Assembly: GCA_020744425.1 (NCBI GenBank)
Contig: JAGMUV010000043.1
Span: 124,001 to 188,000 of the forward strand
Direction: 5' to 3'
From: Dactylonectria macrodidyma
Lineage: Eukaryota; Ascomycota; Sordariomycetes; Hypocreales; Nectriaceae
Length of the DNA: 64,000 nt
The number at the start of each line of letters is the position of its first letter. The stretch's first letter is position 1. The notes below the pieces were generated by a model. It had not been told where the DNA came from. It did not search any database and saw only the letters and a program-made list of their open reading frames with translations. Of this stretch, positions 1 to 11,214 are shown piece after piece. The position numbers and the translations under genes were made by a program.

Positions 1-763
1 CCTGCACTCTGTCTTGCGCGCTTCACATAGATAGGCACTGTAATAATGATACATATTGAAAGCCATCTGCGGCGTTAATATTTGACCTTAATAGTGCTAG
101 TGAGATAGTCTTCTAATACCAATTGACGACTACAAGTGGTGTTGCGACAACCATGATCTCAAAGGACCCAGAACCACGGCCATTAGCTGCATCATCGACA
201 GTCCGATGTGATAACCTTGTTTCCAACCTCTCCTAATGGTGTCATCTTGTAATTCATCTCCATCATTGGAAGGGTGCCATATCTTACCATTACTGACAAG
301 CTCGTCGGAAGTCAAGGCTTGGAGAGTCTTCTTGGCGCTGCAGATCGTCTACCAGCTGTGTTTTTCAAACGACAGCCTCGCTGTCAACCGCACTAGAATC
401 CCGTGTCATTCTTTCAATGATGAACCACTTTGACCGAAACCCAGTGGTCACGGATGGTGTTCTCATTGATACTTGAGATTTCGATTATCTGTTGGTGCCC
501 GGCCATGCCCTTCATCGTTCAGCCAACCTCTTGAACCAAACCAGGGTTAGTCACTTAAGTTCACACTCTTAAAGAACTTTTCATTCTGAAGAGAAACACA
601 TAGTTCTCTTCCTAAATCTCATATTCTTTGGAGCCAGCAGTCTGGTAAGATACAGTAAACTAGTTACCATGATGCGGGCAAAGGCGTGGCTGAACTTCAT
701 GCCCTAAACTGCGTACCACTGCCTCCAGATAACCGAAATTTCACGTCGAATTACAAATATCAG
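1..763. other. Non-coding left edge
   Basis: No coding region is supported here. The open frames are under 70 codons and show no recognisable domain. It lies downstream of the MFS gene that ends at 764 and probably holds its 3' UTR. Confidence 0.5.
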
Positions 764-2633
764 CTAAAGTCGGGAGTTCTCTTCGTGATTCACTTCTGCC
801 TTTGTGCTACCATGATTCTCGACGGACTCCTGCATATTGGCGGGCGACAAACCTTCATTGCCTTCGAAGCTGATCAACCCAGCCTCAACGGGTGCATCAA
901 CACGCTTGTCAAAGTCGGCTCTTTGTTCTTTGATGAAACAACAGGCTGCTTTGGTAAGAATCCATGTCAATACAAATGGCGGAAGGGAAGACTTACCTAA
1001 AACTAAGAGGCCACAAAAAGCTGCTGAAACAATCCAGGCGTTCCTGAAAGCAACCAAGTATGCTTTTGTCATCGCTTCAACTGCAGCCTGCGCAATCTCG
1101 GACGAAACACCAGGCACAGAAGCGACCATTTCCTTGCTCTGTGAAGTCAGAGCATCGATAAGGGCAGGCAAAGATGAGCGAGGCAGTCCAAGTGAAAGCG
1201 CTGCGGCCCCGACTTTTTTAGGTAGTTCCTTTCGCAGGGTGCTGTTGAGAACGGCATTGTTGATCGCTAGGCCTATTGCGCCTCCAAAGCTCCTGACGGC
1301 GGTCATCAAGGCTGATGTCAGAGCTATTAGCTCTGGGGTTGTTGCCAACTGAGCAGAGACCATGGAGAGTGGAACGATAGAAACGAGGGCGATGCCAGAA
1401 AGAATTGGAAATATCCAGAAAGCATAGCGAGGAGTGTCTATGTTGACCGTAGCCAGTAGGACAAAGAACACTAGAAGAAGGATAGAACCGAGCACGAGTG
1501 ATGGCCGGATGGATTTGCGCTTCGAGGACCACAATCCAAAGACAGGGGAGAAGACCAGACCTGTCAAAAACATGATGGCGAAGTTTGCACCTGCTGAAAG
1601 AATGCTGGCGTTGTAGATGAGGGTTATTTCAAAGGCAAAGTAGGAATTGGCCGCAAAGAAGGCAATTCCTTCAACGAAAATGACAAACAGGGAGATGGCA
1701 AAGTTCCTATGGCGCCAGAGTTCATGGTGAAGCATGCCATCCCGCTTGAAGCGCCACTCATAGACGACGAAGAGGATCATGGCGACGACGCCGATGATGA
1801 ATGGGCCAAGGATGTTGGCACTGCTCCAAGAATATGGGTTGTCAGACCATGACAAAGCCATAGAGAAAAGGACAAGCCCCGGGGCGAAGAGTGAGTATCC
1901 GACCCAGTCAAGATGCTTGAGCTTTTGAGACATGCTGAGAGATACTTGTAGTTTCCGAGGGGGAGGATTATAGCCCACAAAGCAGCCCACAGTTGCGAGA
2001 GCGTAGAGACCGGCCTCGACATACCAGTAGATGCGATAGTTTGAGAGATTCCCATCTTGGAGCAGTCCACCACCCATCAAGAGACCAAGAGTTGCTCCAA
2101 GACTGGCTGCTATGCTTCCAGATGCTTGACCCATGGGCCTATAATGGCGGGGAAGAACTTCGGACATGACAGCCAGGAGGACTGACTGGCATCCAAAATT
2201 GATACCTAGGATGGCGAAGCCGGCGATGAGGGTGCCGGAGCTCTGGGCCCTGGACACAATGATGGAACCAACAACACCGGTCAGAGGCAATGCGACGAGG
2301 ATGGGTTTCCGACCCCAGTGATCGGCGGCCTGACCAATGGGCGGATTCAAGACAACTGTCATAATGGTAATACAGGACGAGTACCAGACGGTTTGGCCTG
2401 TACCGCCGACTACTTGAGACATTGACTGCGCCAAGAAGCCCGATCCAATAATAGAGCTGAGCTGTGCCACGTATATGAAGTTGACGGCCTATGGTAGAAT
2501 TATGGTGAGTTCGAAGCTGGCCAGCGCGAGCAGAGGGTAGACCAACCACAAGGCAGATGATTGTTTTGGAGTGAATACGAGTTGGTGCTTCTCCTAGCAC
2601 CGACGGCGCATCAAAGGAAGGCTGTGAAGCCAT
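764..2633 (-). CDS. TRI12-like MFS efflux transporter
   Basis: Major facilitator protein of the fungal TRI12 (trichothecene efflux pump-like) type, expected in the plasma membrane exporting small molecules. Three exons are modelled: 2633-2547, 2488-997 and 945-764, giving 586 residues. Intron 1 (2489-2546) is needed because the main frame meets a stop just upstream, and splicing joins ICLV to AVNFIYVAQL, the first membrane segment. Intron 2 (946-996, 51 bp, GTAAGT...CAG) keeps the frame open, so an automatic call could miss it. The MFS signature QAADHWGRKP lies near residue 80 and about 14 hydrophobic segments follow. The start is the ATG before ASQPSFDAPS. The substrate is unknown; naming it a trichothecene pump would be unjustified because no trichothecene gene is nearby. 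Confidence 0.88.
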
Positions 2634-4167
2634 AGCAGCGGATGAGAGGTTCAGTGGTTGTTGACAAATGCCGTGCAAACATGGGTGCTTCGAGGGTTGA
2701 AGAAAAGGATGTGTAGCCTGAGCTTGATTATATGTCTTTTGACAACTCTGCATGTAAAGGCGAGCCGCTCTCAACTGCCGGCGGCTGGGGAATGGGGGAT
2801 TTTGTGATCCGGTTTACGGTATTCGAGGCAAAGGTGGCTTGACAGAAGGGGATAAGACAGACAGTATGTGCGTGAATGGAGAGCCATGTATCTAGCCGAG
2901 GCTTACTACAAACAAGGCAGCAGTTGCCCCCAACTTTACCCCGGGTTTCAGGCCTTTCAGATTCAGATCAAGATCTGAGCCACTGTTGACAGGCCTCCCC
3001 CACTCCTGTTTCTCAATGCCCGCCCTCCACCTTCTAAGGCGGTGGGGTCGGAATCCACGGTGACCTGGGGTCCGGTTCTGTCCCGGAATTGTATTGGTTT
3101 AGTGTTGACCGTCACAGGCCGGTCTTCCGGCAGAGCCGTTTTGCCGTCCGTCCCAGGGCTGACAAAGCAGGTTAGTAGCGGTGTATCATTCCGTCCGTTA
3201 GCACATGTGTCTCATCTCAAACAATTATGTTGAAGGAATATGCGTGCTGTAACAACTTGACCCTTCTGGCCTGGGCGCATCGTCAAAGTGTGTCAATCTT
3301 ATGCGAATATGAATATTCTAGGGTATGTCAGGCTGGCAGCCACACCTCTGCGCGATAGGGCATTCACCAACACACCTTCCCGATCGACTTGGTGACTTAA
3401 CGAAATCACTCTGACTTGGAGATGATCAAAATATTGCCGTGAACCATAAGTCAAATGACTTGGCAGTTTTTGGTGTATCACGGCTGTCGTATCGACCCGA
3501 CCGCTTGCGTCAAAGAGCGAATTCCGGACCGTCTCCGAGGGCCGCACATGGAGGATCAAGATTCTCTCATTGATTCGGAGCTCGTAGCAAGTCCTGGAGA
3601 ACACTCCGCTGATACAAAGCGGTTCATTGGGAAGCAATAAACCCTGTCAGTTGTGAGCCATCGCGAGGCATGGCGGTGAAAAGGCAGGTCCACCATGAAT
3701 CAACTCTCGAAGCAATCCGTTTCGAGATTGCAGGTACTCCAGTGCCAGCTCTCCTTCAACACCGAAGACAAAGTAGAGGGGGTTCTACCATGAAGTGTCC
3801 AGAAAATATTAGTGTTCATTCCCAGATTACATCCCTGGGTCTTGCATACTTAAGCTACATCATCCCGTTGAAGTTGAGGGCAAAATCGCGTAGTGGAAAG
3901 TTGGAGCAGGCCAGTCAATGCCCAAAAAAAAATAATACTCTTAGGTAAAGAGAACGGTCTACTATACTGTGAAGCTGATGCACGAATATAAGTCGGTAGC
4001 TAAGGCAAGTACCGACAATCTCCGGCGCGCTGGTAAATGCTCAAATACCCGTGATCTGGTAGACGAGCTTGTGGTACCTAATTCCTTGCACGTTATGGTG
4101 TCTGGCATCATAGTAGAGTTCTAAACTTCAGATATCATGCTGGTCCGTAGCTTAGTAGTGCACAGTG
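2634..4167. other. Intergenic, 1.5 kb
   Basis: No gene is supported. Frames reach at most 112 codons and have no domain. It contains the promoter of the MFS gene on its left and the 3' side of the monooxygenase gene on its right. Confidence 0.5.
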
Positions 4168-5537
4168 CTAGACCTGCGGCGGCAGCCCTAAGTCTGTTGG
4201 ATCCAAGGTAGTCGAGAGCCCCATCTCCTTTGAAACAATTCCAAACAAGCCCTTTTTGTCAGTTGGGTCATTCAGGGCTTTGAAGAAACCCTCCCGCGCC
4301 ACAATGTCTGCAGGAGCAATCGAGCTCAGCCTCAAGAGGTTTGCAGTCGATAAGGTATCCGTCAGCTTGGTGAAAGTGTCACGCCTTGCCCTGGCGTACT
4401 CATCAAGGATAGTGTCAGAGGCATTTTCGATAAGAACCTTGAGTAAAGCTTGGGCCAGATGAGCGGCATCTAATATGCCAGTCGTCAGTCCTAAGCCGCC
4501 AACGGGATTGTTCAACTAGAGAGAGGGTTCAGTGAGCGGCTAGCAGAAAGGGTACCAAAAAGAGCTTACATGAGCAGCATCTCCAGCGAGGAAAGTATTC
4601 TTGACGCGGTATTGAGGCACACATCGCTGGTGGATGGTATATGGAGCAGCTTGAAGGTAGATGACTTCATCTGTGTTACCTGGCAGCAGCCTGGCTACTC
4701 TCTCTTTGATGATAGGAAGCACAGTCTTGTCGGTGATGGGCTCTCCATCAGGGCCTTCGACAAATGGGACGCTGGTAGCAATCCTCCACTGCGTCCCTTT
4801 TCCACGTTTGACAACGATTGCCCAGTCGGCTGGATGAACGATGAAGTTGCCTCCCTTCCAGTTATATTTGTCAAGGTCATACAGAATGTTGACCGCAACG
4901 AGCCGTATGTTCTGCCAAGTATACCCCTCTAGGGACAGACCCAAGTGCTTCCTGACAGAACTCCGACCGCCGTCGGCTCCGATCAGATACCGACAGCTGA
5001 AGCTTAACTCTTCGTCGTCAAGTATACGCTTGACGTGAACAGTAACTGAGTTGCCATGATCCTCAGCGCGGGTGAAGGCGTGATTGAAGATGACATCTCC
5101 ATTCCCCGTGTTGTGCAAGTGCTTGAGAAAGATTTGGCAGAGTTCATGCTGACCCAGCATTGCAGCACACACGTTCGGATTATTCACTGGTGGTGGAGTT
5201 AGATCAGCCAGGATCTTTGTCGTGTCGTTTCCGTCTCGCCAACAGACTCCATCGTCGGACCTGTGGCCGTAATCAAAAACATCTTGGAGTATTCCGGCCT
5301 TGGCAAACTCGAGAATAACTGCGGGAAGTTGTCTAGGTATTGGCAACGTCAGCAAAACGGAAAGCAATGGTCGTCGACAGGGGGTGATGGGAGAACTCAC
5401 ACGGCGGCCCTCGGACTGCGGGAAATGCCTTCATCTGCCTCAAACACTGTTACCTTGATTCCCTTCTTCGCAAGGAGCATTGCGGTAAAGATCCCGACAG
5501 GACCGGCCCCAATGACTATTACGTTTTTGTTGGCCAT
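4168..5537 (-). CDS. FAD-dependent monooxygenase, PHBH/UbiH type
   Basis: Flavoprotein hydroxylase of the FAD_binding_3 family, expected to hydroxylate an aromatic or polyketide-like substrate with NAD(P)H and oxygen. The exons are 5537-5401, 5332-4570 and 4515-4168, and the sum of 1248 bases gives 415 residues. The introns are GTGAGT...CTAG (5333-5400) and GTAAGC...CTAG (4516-4569). The dinucleotide motif GAGPVG is at residues 10-15, the DG motif appears as LIGADGGRSSVRKHLG, and the second FAD motif GDAAH is at 296-300 and continues across intron 2 as LNNPVGGLGL, which confirms the splice. The C-terminus is short compared with members carrying a thioredoxin-like domain. It lies next to an alpha/beta hydrolase transcribed the same way, a common pairing in fungal catabolic or metabolite clusters. 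Confidence 0.87.
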
Positions 5538-6431
5538 TGCTGAGTTGATGATGCTGCAAATCGTTTGCGATGTTGTGATGGCAGAGCCTGCAAGAAAGCT
5601 GGCGGCAGAAGGGAAGGGTCGATGTTAGTTGGATTGAAGGGGGTGACGAACTGTGGAGTTACTGGCTATTTCAGTGCTTGATATGGTGGCTCGTATCGGT
5701 AGCGTCCTGATTCTTCGGTCCGGAGATTTCGGTGTCCGTCACGCGGGACCTACGGGGTGATGACGGACGACGGACGACGGACCTCGGACAACGGACAACG
5801 GTCAAGCCGGTAATCAACGGAATGCCGTCTCCGCCAATGTCTGGCTTGTAGGGCGGCTTCGCATAAGTAATTCAGTATCAAGATGACGAGTCCGAAATCT
5901 GTCGCTTAAGTGGATATGAGAGAATCGAAAGAAATCGTCTATGATGGGTCTGGGATTGGCAACTATGACGTGTCTATCACCAAGCGGCTCAACGTCAGGA
6001 ATATGAGCAGAAACATGCGAATCATCCATCATTACTCCTGGAAACCTAATGGCTCAATCCACTACCAGCAATCTATATTGCGTCTCTACAACTCTCCCCT
6101 CACATCTTTCTTTCTTTCATGTCAAGATGTTTACTAGTAAAGTCTCGTCACCTGCGCTCCTCAGGCACCAGAAGATGGGCGTTTATCAATAAAGTCCCAT
6201 AGTGTATGATCCCAAGCCTGGTCCCCACGCGCTGGATTATTCATCGCAACACTCTTATCACGGCACATTTCAAGTTCCTAGTATGTAAACAGCCACGTTC
6301 GCAATCCATCTCCATAAATCTTCATCATTCTAGACCAATGGAATCTACCATTGGCAAGATAAATTGGGGAGAGACTTGAACTGTCGTTACGATCTAAGCC
6401 GCTGCGCCTCCCCTGGACATACAAAACTACC
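5538..6431. other. Intergenic with ACGG-rich stretch
   Basis: No gene is supported. Around 5760-5805 there is a short imperfect run of GGACGACGG/GGACAACGG units. The rest is probably promoter of the monooxygenase gene and 3' UTR of the hydrolase gene. Confidence 0.5.
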
Positions 6432-7682
6432 TTATGCCGTGGTACTTTTCAACAACCACTGAATCCCTTCCACGGTATCGCTTGTTCTTTTCTCGACATG
6501 CTTGGTCAATTGAGGGAAGAATTCCCAAAAATGATGCGGCAGCCCTGGGTAGAGGTCCAGTCGCGTAGCAATGCCATTTTCTTCCCGGAGTATACGCTCG
6601 TAGATGAGACTTTCGTCACGTAGACCATCAAGCCCGCAGGCTTGCAAATAAGTTGGAGGAATTCCACTGTGACCCGACGGATGAAGAGCGGGCACTGAGA
6701 GCGGTGATGTTTTATCTGGCTTATACGCAGCTGCGGATTGAGGGACTCGGGCCAGCTATATCTAGAATGAGTACATGGGGTCGTGGATTGTCTCACCTAG
6801 GAGTAACTGAGTCAACTCTTCTGAAGGTATAGTCACGTTTTTGTTCTGTTCATGGCTGACGTAGTCGTCTTTGTACTTTTCTGGAACCAGAGGGGGTGGA
6901 ATAAGAGGTGCAACACTGAGAAACTGTCCGGTCACCTTGACGGGAGACCCGAGATCGCGGTTCAGATACACAACAGCATTGGCAATACTCGCCCCGGCAG
7001 AGGCGCCGCCAACAACAAGGCCTGCCGATAGAGACGCAGATGGGTGAACTTGACTCGAATGCTCGGCAATCTATGAATAGAAGAGTTAGCGGTATTTCTC
7101 AGTGGCAGGTAAGGCCTCCAAATATATGATCATTGAAGTTGTTGCATACCCAGTGTAAGGCATCGAGTCCGTTATGAATAGCCTGTGGGAATGGGTACTC
7201 TGGAGCAAGACGGTATTCGAGGCTGACAACGACAACACCAGCCTTGGAGGTCAAGACCCTGTTGGACTCCAAATCGTCATGACGCGTGCCTATGCAGAAT
7301 CCCCCTCCGTGGAAAAAGAGAAGAATCGGTAATTCATCTGTTGAGGTGTACTTGGAGGGGGCAGAGACGTAGGCGAGGATGCTGCTGCCGTCGCGAACAG
7401 GTATTTCGATGTCTCGCTCCGTCAAACTTGGAGGAGGGCCTCCTAGTGCCTCGCGTGCCTTGGCTTTGTACCCGTTTGTTAGACTTCGAAGCGTTGGTAT
7501 GTCGAAATTGCTAGGCAGCGGCGGAGGGCCTGCGATTTCCGCGATCTGAAGTTTCGAAGGGCACGGTACGTTAGTTGTCATGTTGAGTCATGGCGACCAT
7601 GGGCCAGTCGGGGAAGGGCGCATGCCTGCTCAAAGTCGGGATCAGGCCGAGCACTCGCAAGGATTTCAGAGGTGGGTGCCAT
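6432..7682 (-). CDS. Alpha/beta hydrolase, HSL/AB_hydrolase_3 type esterase
   Basis: Serine hydrolase of the hormone-sensitive-lipase group, expected to cleave short-chain esters or lactones. Four exons are modelled: 7682-7626, 7545-7150, 7070-6797 and 6730-6432, giving 341 residues. The oxyanion motif HGGG is at residues 98-101, the nucleophile Ser175 lies in GASAG, and acid and base candidates are in GLDGLRDESL and LPHHFW. The first intron (7546-7625) must start with GC (GCATGC...TTCAG). It joins the typical N-terminus MAPTSEILASARPDPDFEQ to IAEIAGPPPLP. A shorter form starting at ATG 7581 (MTTNVPCPSK) without this intron is possible. Intron 3 (6731-6796) is needed to connect LTQLLL with AAYKPDK. 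Its neighbour is the FAD monooxygenase on the same strand. Confidence 0.85.
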
Positions 7683-9093
7683 GCTCGATATGTTTCGAAA
7701 ACGAGGAATGTGTTGTTCAATGAGTTGCTGAATCGGGGGGTTGAGGTTATCTCGGCAGCTCAAGACAGTCGTTCTGGCCAAGTCACAAAAACTAGCCTAA
7801 CTTTCAATAATAGGTTGATGGATTAAATAAGAAGACCAAGTTGCCCAGCGCTGCGTAAACTTGGAGCTTCGAGTGGCATTGTTTCGACTTCGCGTGTCGG
7901 AAAGAGACTACGGCCTATGAGCGGCGAGTCGGGGGGGCCGGTCACCGGGGTTGGCCGTGTTTTGGCCGTAGCCGACTAACTTAACTGACATGACACCTTG
8001 CTTGAACCGGACTCGGCATACCGGGCCCATCTCGGGGGAACGGACCCGGCAAAACGTGGCATATCTCTTCCGCCGTCATGACCTACCTTGTTTATTATGG
8101 AACTCTGTACATGATCCAATCTACTACGTAACATCACCCAGGTCCATTTTTTTCTGCTCTGTCTTATCAGGATCTACTCATAACTGGAAGCCGCGTTCGG
8201 TTAAGTAACTTGATTGGGCTCCTTGCCAGAAGTGGACCTTCTCGGACTTGCTTGCCTTCCCAGCTACATAAGGTTAGTGCATCGCAGGTTTCCACCAAAA
8301 GCCTGTGAGTAGGTGTCACCAGCAATCAAATCCGAGAGGCTAAGACCTGCATCAGCCACAGGAAGTTTCATCAACGCCCGTGGGAGACGAAACTTGCAGA
8401 TGGTCTGAAGAGAAAACACAGTGTTTACTAATCAGCTCAGTTAATGAACATCATCCATGACTTGCAGCATCCCGCGTGCGGATGACCCACGAGCTGGAAC
8501 CTGGGCGGGATTGGACCACCCACTGCATTTGTCCCTCATCCGGAGGCAAAATGAAAGAAAAAAAAAAGGGAAAAAAAACAGCGAGAGGAGACAGGGGAGC
8601 TTACTATTCTGACGATCATCTGATACCTTGCTTCACATCTTGTACTTTTCAGGGCGTCTCTGCAACAGAAGAATGCGCGCGCCTTGCATTGCACTTCCCA
8701 TTTAACCAAGTAATTACCGTTATGCTTCATGTCAATATCAAGTCGCTCACTCACAAAATGAGGCAAGAATCACGATCATCGTGAACAAGTTCACGATGAG
8801 AGTGAACGACCACCACTAGCATCAGGCAGCAGCCTGCTGCCTATGATATCGGCAGATTGAACATAGGTATAAGAGACCGACCTTCGTCGCTCCTTTAGAT
8901 AGGAAATCAAGAGTCTTTCGTTGCCCGATTCACAGGGGATCTTCTTCCCGATCGTTGTTCAGTCATCCAAACAATCGTGTCGTGCGACACTTCACAGCCT
9001 TCCGCATAATTACGCCAGCTAACTATATCTTTTTACAGCATGAAGAAATCATCACCTGATAGGACCTGGGGGAGGCTTGAATTGAAATTCCAT
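7683..9093. other. Intergenic, 1.4 kb
   Basis: No gene is supported. Frames are short and without domains. The stretch 8771-8808 contains two overlapping short palindromes (GATCATCGTGAAC / GTTCACGATGAGAGTGAAC) that could be regulatory or chance. Confidence 0.45.
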
Positions 9094-9894
9094 TCATTTG
9101 CTACGGGCCTTAATTTCTCTCCGCTGTAGCACAGTATCTGCAATCTGCCTCCCTGCATCAGTCCCCAAGCTCCGAAACCCTTGGATGACGCCATCAGTAT
9201 CCCCATTACCCATCTCTTGACTCATCTTGAATTTCCCCTCCATTTTCTGGACATCTACCTCAACCCCAATAATTGCCTTCTTTAACAATTCGACAAAATT
9301 CTCCGGTGCATCAGCGACCTTCCACGGCTGTGGCTGGTCACTCTGACCGTTGTACCCCATTATTGCTGTCTCGCTGCGATGAGTGAGGTCGCAGATTTGT
9401 TGCTGGAGGAAATTTGATGTTTCGGCCAACTTCGGGTCTATAAAGACCCTCGCGCGGCCATAAACCTGAACAGCGGCGTAGTTCCAAGTCGGTACCACCT
9501 TTCCAGATGCCGGCTTTGTCTCAGTGTAGAACTTGGGGGTAACGTAGTGGTGTGCAGGCGAGGTGAATATGATCAAAACGTCATGCTCCAGCACGTTGGT
9601 GGAGGAACTGACGGATTTCGGCGAGTTAATTTCCTCAATGATAGCCTTGCTCTGGGGGTTCTGTCGGGCTAGGTGGCCCCTGAGCCGTCCGAGCTCAGTC
9701 TCGCTTCCTTCATCTTCCACATCAAGGACGAAAGGAACATGGCTAGATTGTAGAAATGGGAATGAAGGAGACGAAATTGCCGTCGTGAAGAGCCCAAGCG
9801 GGTTGTCGCGCACAATACGACGGAGGGTGCGGAGATCCGCTTCTGCGTGAGCCGCGCGGATGTACATGCTTGGTGGAGGGGAAGGGATGCGCAA
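9094..9894 (-). CDS. PaiB-like FMN-binding protein
   Basis: Single-exon gene for a member of the FMN-binding split-barrel family named after Bacillus PaiB (FMN_bind_2). Evidence is the family N-terminus MYIRAAHAEADLRTLRRIV, the DNPLGLFTT and HVPFVLD segments, the SPAHHYVTPKFY motif and VPTWNYAAVQVYGRA, in the usual order. The first ATG (9894) gives 266 residues; the family start suggests ATG 9867, giving 257. Fungal members are common and are probably flavin- or heme-binding oxidoreductase-like proteins rather than proven transcription regulators. A 30-residue Gly/Asp tail ends the protein. Its neighbour is a GNAT acetyltransferase gene on the same strand; in Bacillus, paiA (GNAT) and paiB are also adjacent, which is suggestive but may be coincidence. 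Confidence 0.85.
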   Translation of the reverse strand: MRIPSPPPSMYIRAAHAEADLRTLRRIVRDNPLGLFTTAISSPSFPFLQSSHVPFVLDVEDEGSETELGRLRGHLARQNPQSKAIIEEINSPKSVSSSTNVLEHDVLIIFTSPAHHYVTPKFYTETKPASGKVVPTWNYAAVQVYGRARVFIDPKLAETSNFLQQQICDLTHRSETAIMGYNGQSDQPQPWKVADAPENFVELLKKAIIGVEVDVQKMEGKFKMSQEMGNGDTDGVIQGFRSLGTDAGRQIADTVLQRREIKARSK

Positions 9895-10096
9895 GGGATG
9901 GATTGATCGACTTCACAATCAAATGACTATCTTGGCGGGGTATCAGCTTTTTAAGCTCATGTCGCAGACTACACAATGATGGCGGATGTGCAAAGAGTTT
10001 GATTTATTTACCCTTGGCATGAGGGATTGAGTGGGCGACGGCAAGTAGAAGCGAGGCTAATCCCAGCTGACCCCGCTTGCAGTTCGACAACGCATC

Positions 10097-10657
10097 CTAC
10101 AGGTCCTTTAACATGATGTAATCTGTCTGTATAACAGGCCCAATTGCAAAGTCATGGTCTCCAACCTGTTCGTATCCCCATTTCTGGTAAGCCCTGATGG
10201 CCTTGTGGTTTTCCTCCCATACACCTAGCCATATCTTCTCGAATCCCTGCTCACGCGCCATACTTTATATCTTGTGTGCCAATAAACCCCCGATTCCTTG
10301 GCCATGAGCAGAGGGGCGTACGTAGATTCTTTGTAGCTCCACAGTGTTTTTGACGTCGGCTATGCATGGCTCGCTGCTACCACGAGTGAGATAGGCGAAA
10401 CCGATAATCTCATCGTCTGGACTCGTTGCGACAATAATGTCTCTTGAGGGATCTTCCATATCCTTGGCGACTGCAGCAGTCGTGTATGATTCCTCAAGAA
10501 ACTGCTGTAGTTCGTGCGGTTGTACAGAGTGGGCGAAAGTATCGGTGAAGACATGGCTCCCAAGTTCAGCAATCGCGGTAGCATCTGCAGCGCAAGCATC
10601 ACGAATAGTAGCTGCCCCGGCTGTTTTCGGATTTGTCGTGTGGGAAGATGCCGTCAT
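10097..10657 (-). pseudogene. GNAT N-acetyltransferase with premature stop
   Basis: Acetyl-CoA-dependent N-acetyltransferase (Acetyltransf_1 fold). The frame from ATG 10657 encodes TIRDACAADATAIAEL, then the motif A core VELQRIYVRPSAHGQGIGGLLAHKI, and meets TAA at 10265-10267. The same frame continues without a shift as SMAREQGFEKIWLGVWEENHK (read in parts) and ends at TAG 10097-10099, supplying the missing last strand and helix of the domain. The full frame is 187 codons, a normal GNAT length. The stop therefore looks like a single substitution of a Gln or Glu codon. A 130-residue truncated product would lack part of the acetyl-CoA site. Programmed readthrough is possible, but the context (TAA A) is not a known favourable one. 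Confidence 0.75.
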
Positions 10658-11214
10658 GATCGGATGTTGATGGGATTTTCCAAGGGTGTAGTGAAAATTG
10701 TGGTTTACTCCGAATGCAGCAGCTCGATGGGAAAAGGATGAGATCCAAGTTGAGGCGGTTCTCAGACTCTACGGTACCGCCAATTACCTTTATGTAAAGC
10801 TCTGTCTGCAAGAAAATTGTGCCTTCTCCTGATCTTATCCGACGGCCAGGTACCACCACGGCATAGGCCGGCCAGACAGGGGCGGATCAAGGTGACGGGT
10901 CTGGCAGCTAACGCTAATGGAAATACGCCAGTCACACGGCCAGGCCGAATCTAACTCAAACTGGGCGTAGCTTGAAGAACCTCGCACATGCTTGCCTTGC
11001 CACAAAGAGGCGATCGCTGGCCGATGTGACAAGTCGTAGCGTAAGGGCGTAGTCTAGAGCCAGGAACAGGGCATCTAGGCCCGAAAGCCTTTTGTGTAGT
11101 CGTTACGAGGTTGTGGATTTGGGGGTGGCGACGCGCATGTAACTGACTATATCTGCGTAGCATCTAGAAATTGTTTCATTTATTCTCATCGACATCCTCA
11201 CCATCTCACGCAAC
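10658..11214. other. Divergent promoter region
   Basis: A 557-bp region between the leftward GNAT gene and the rightward MFS gene. No coding potential is recognised. It should contain both promoters. Confidence 0.5.

Noticed and set aside
764..2633. Calling the first MFS gene TRI12 itself and the region a trichothecene cluster
   Set aside because: TRI12-like transporters are a large family and no trichothecene biosynthesis gene is visible in the window.
3455..3948. Short plus-strand frames at 3455-3948 as small genes
   Set aside because: No start context, domain or splice support; composition is not distinct from the surrounding intergenic DNA.
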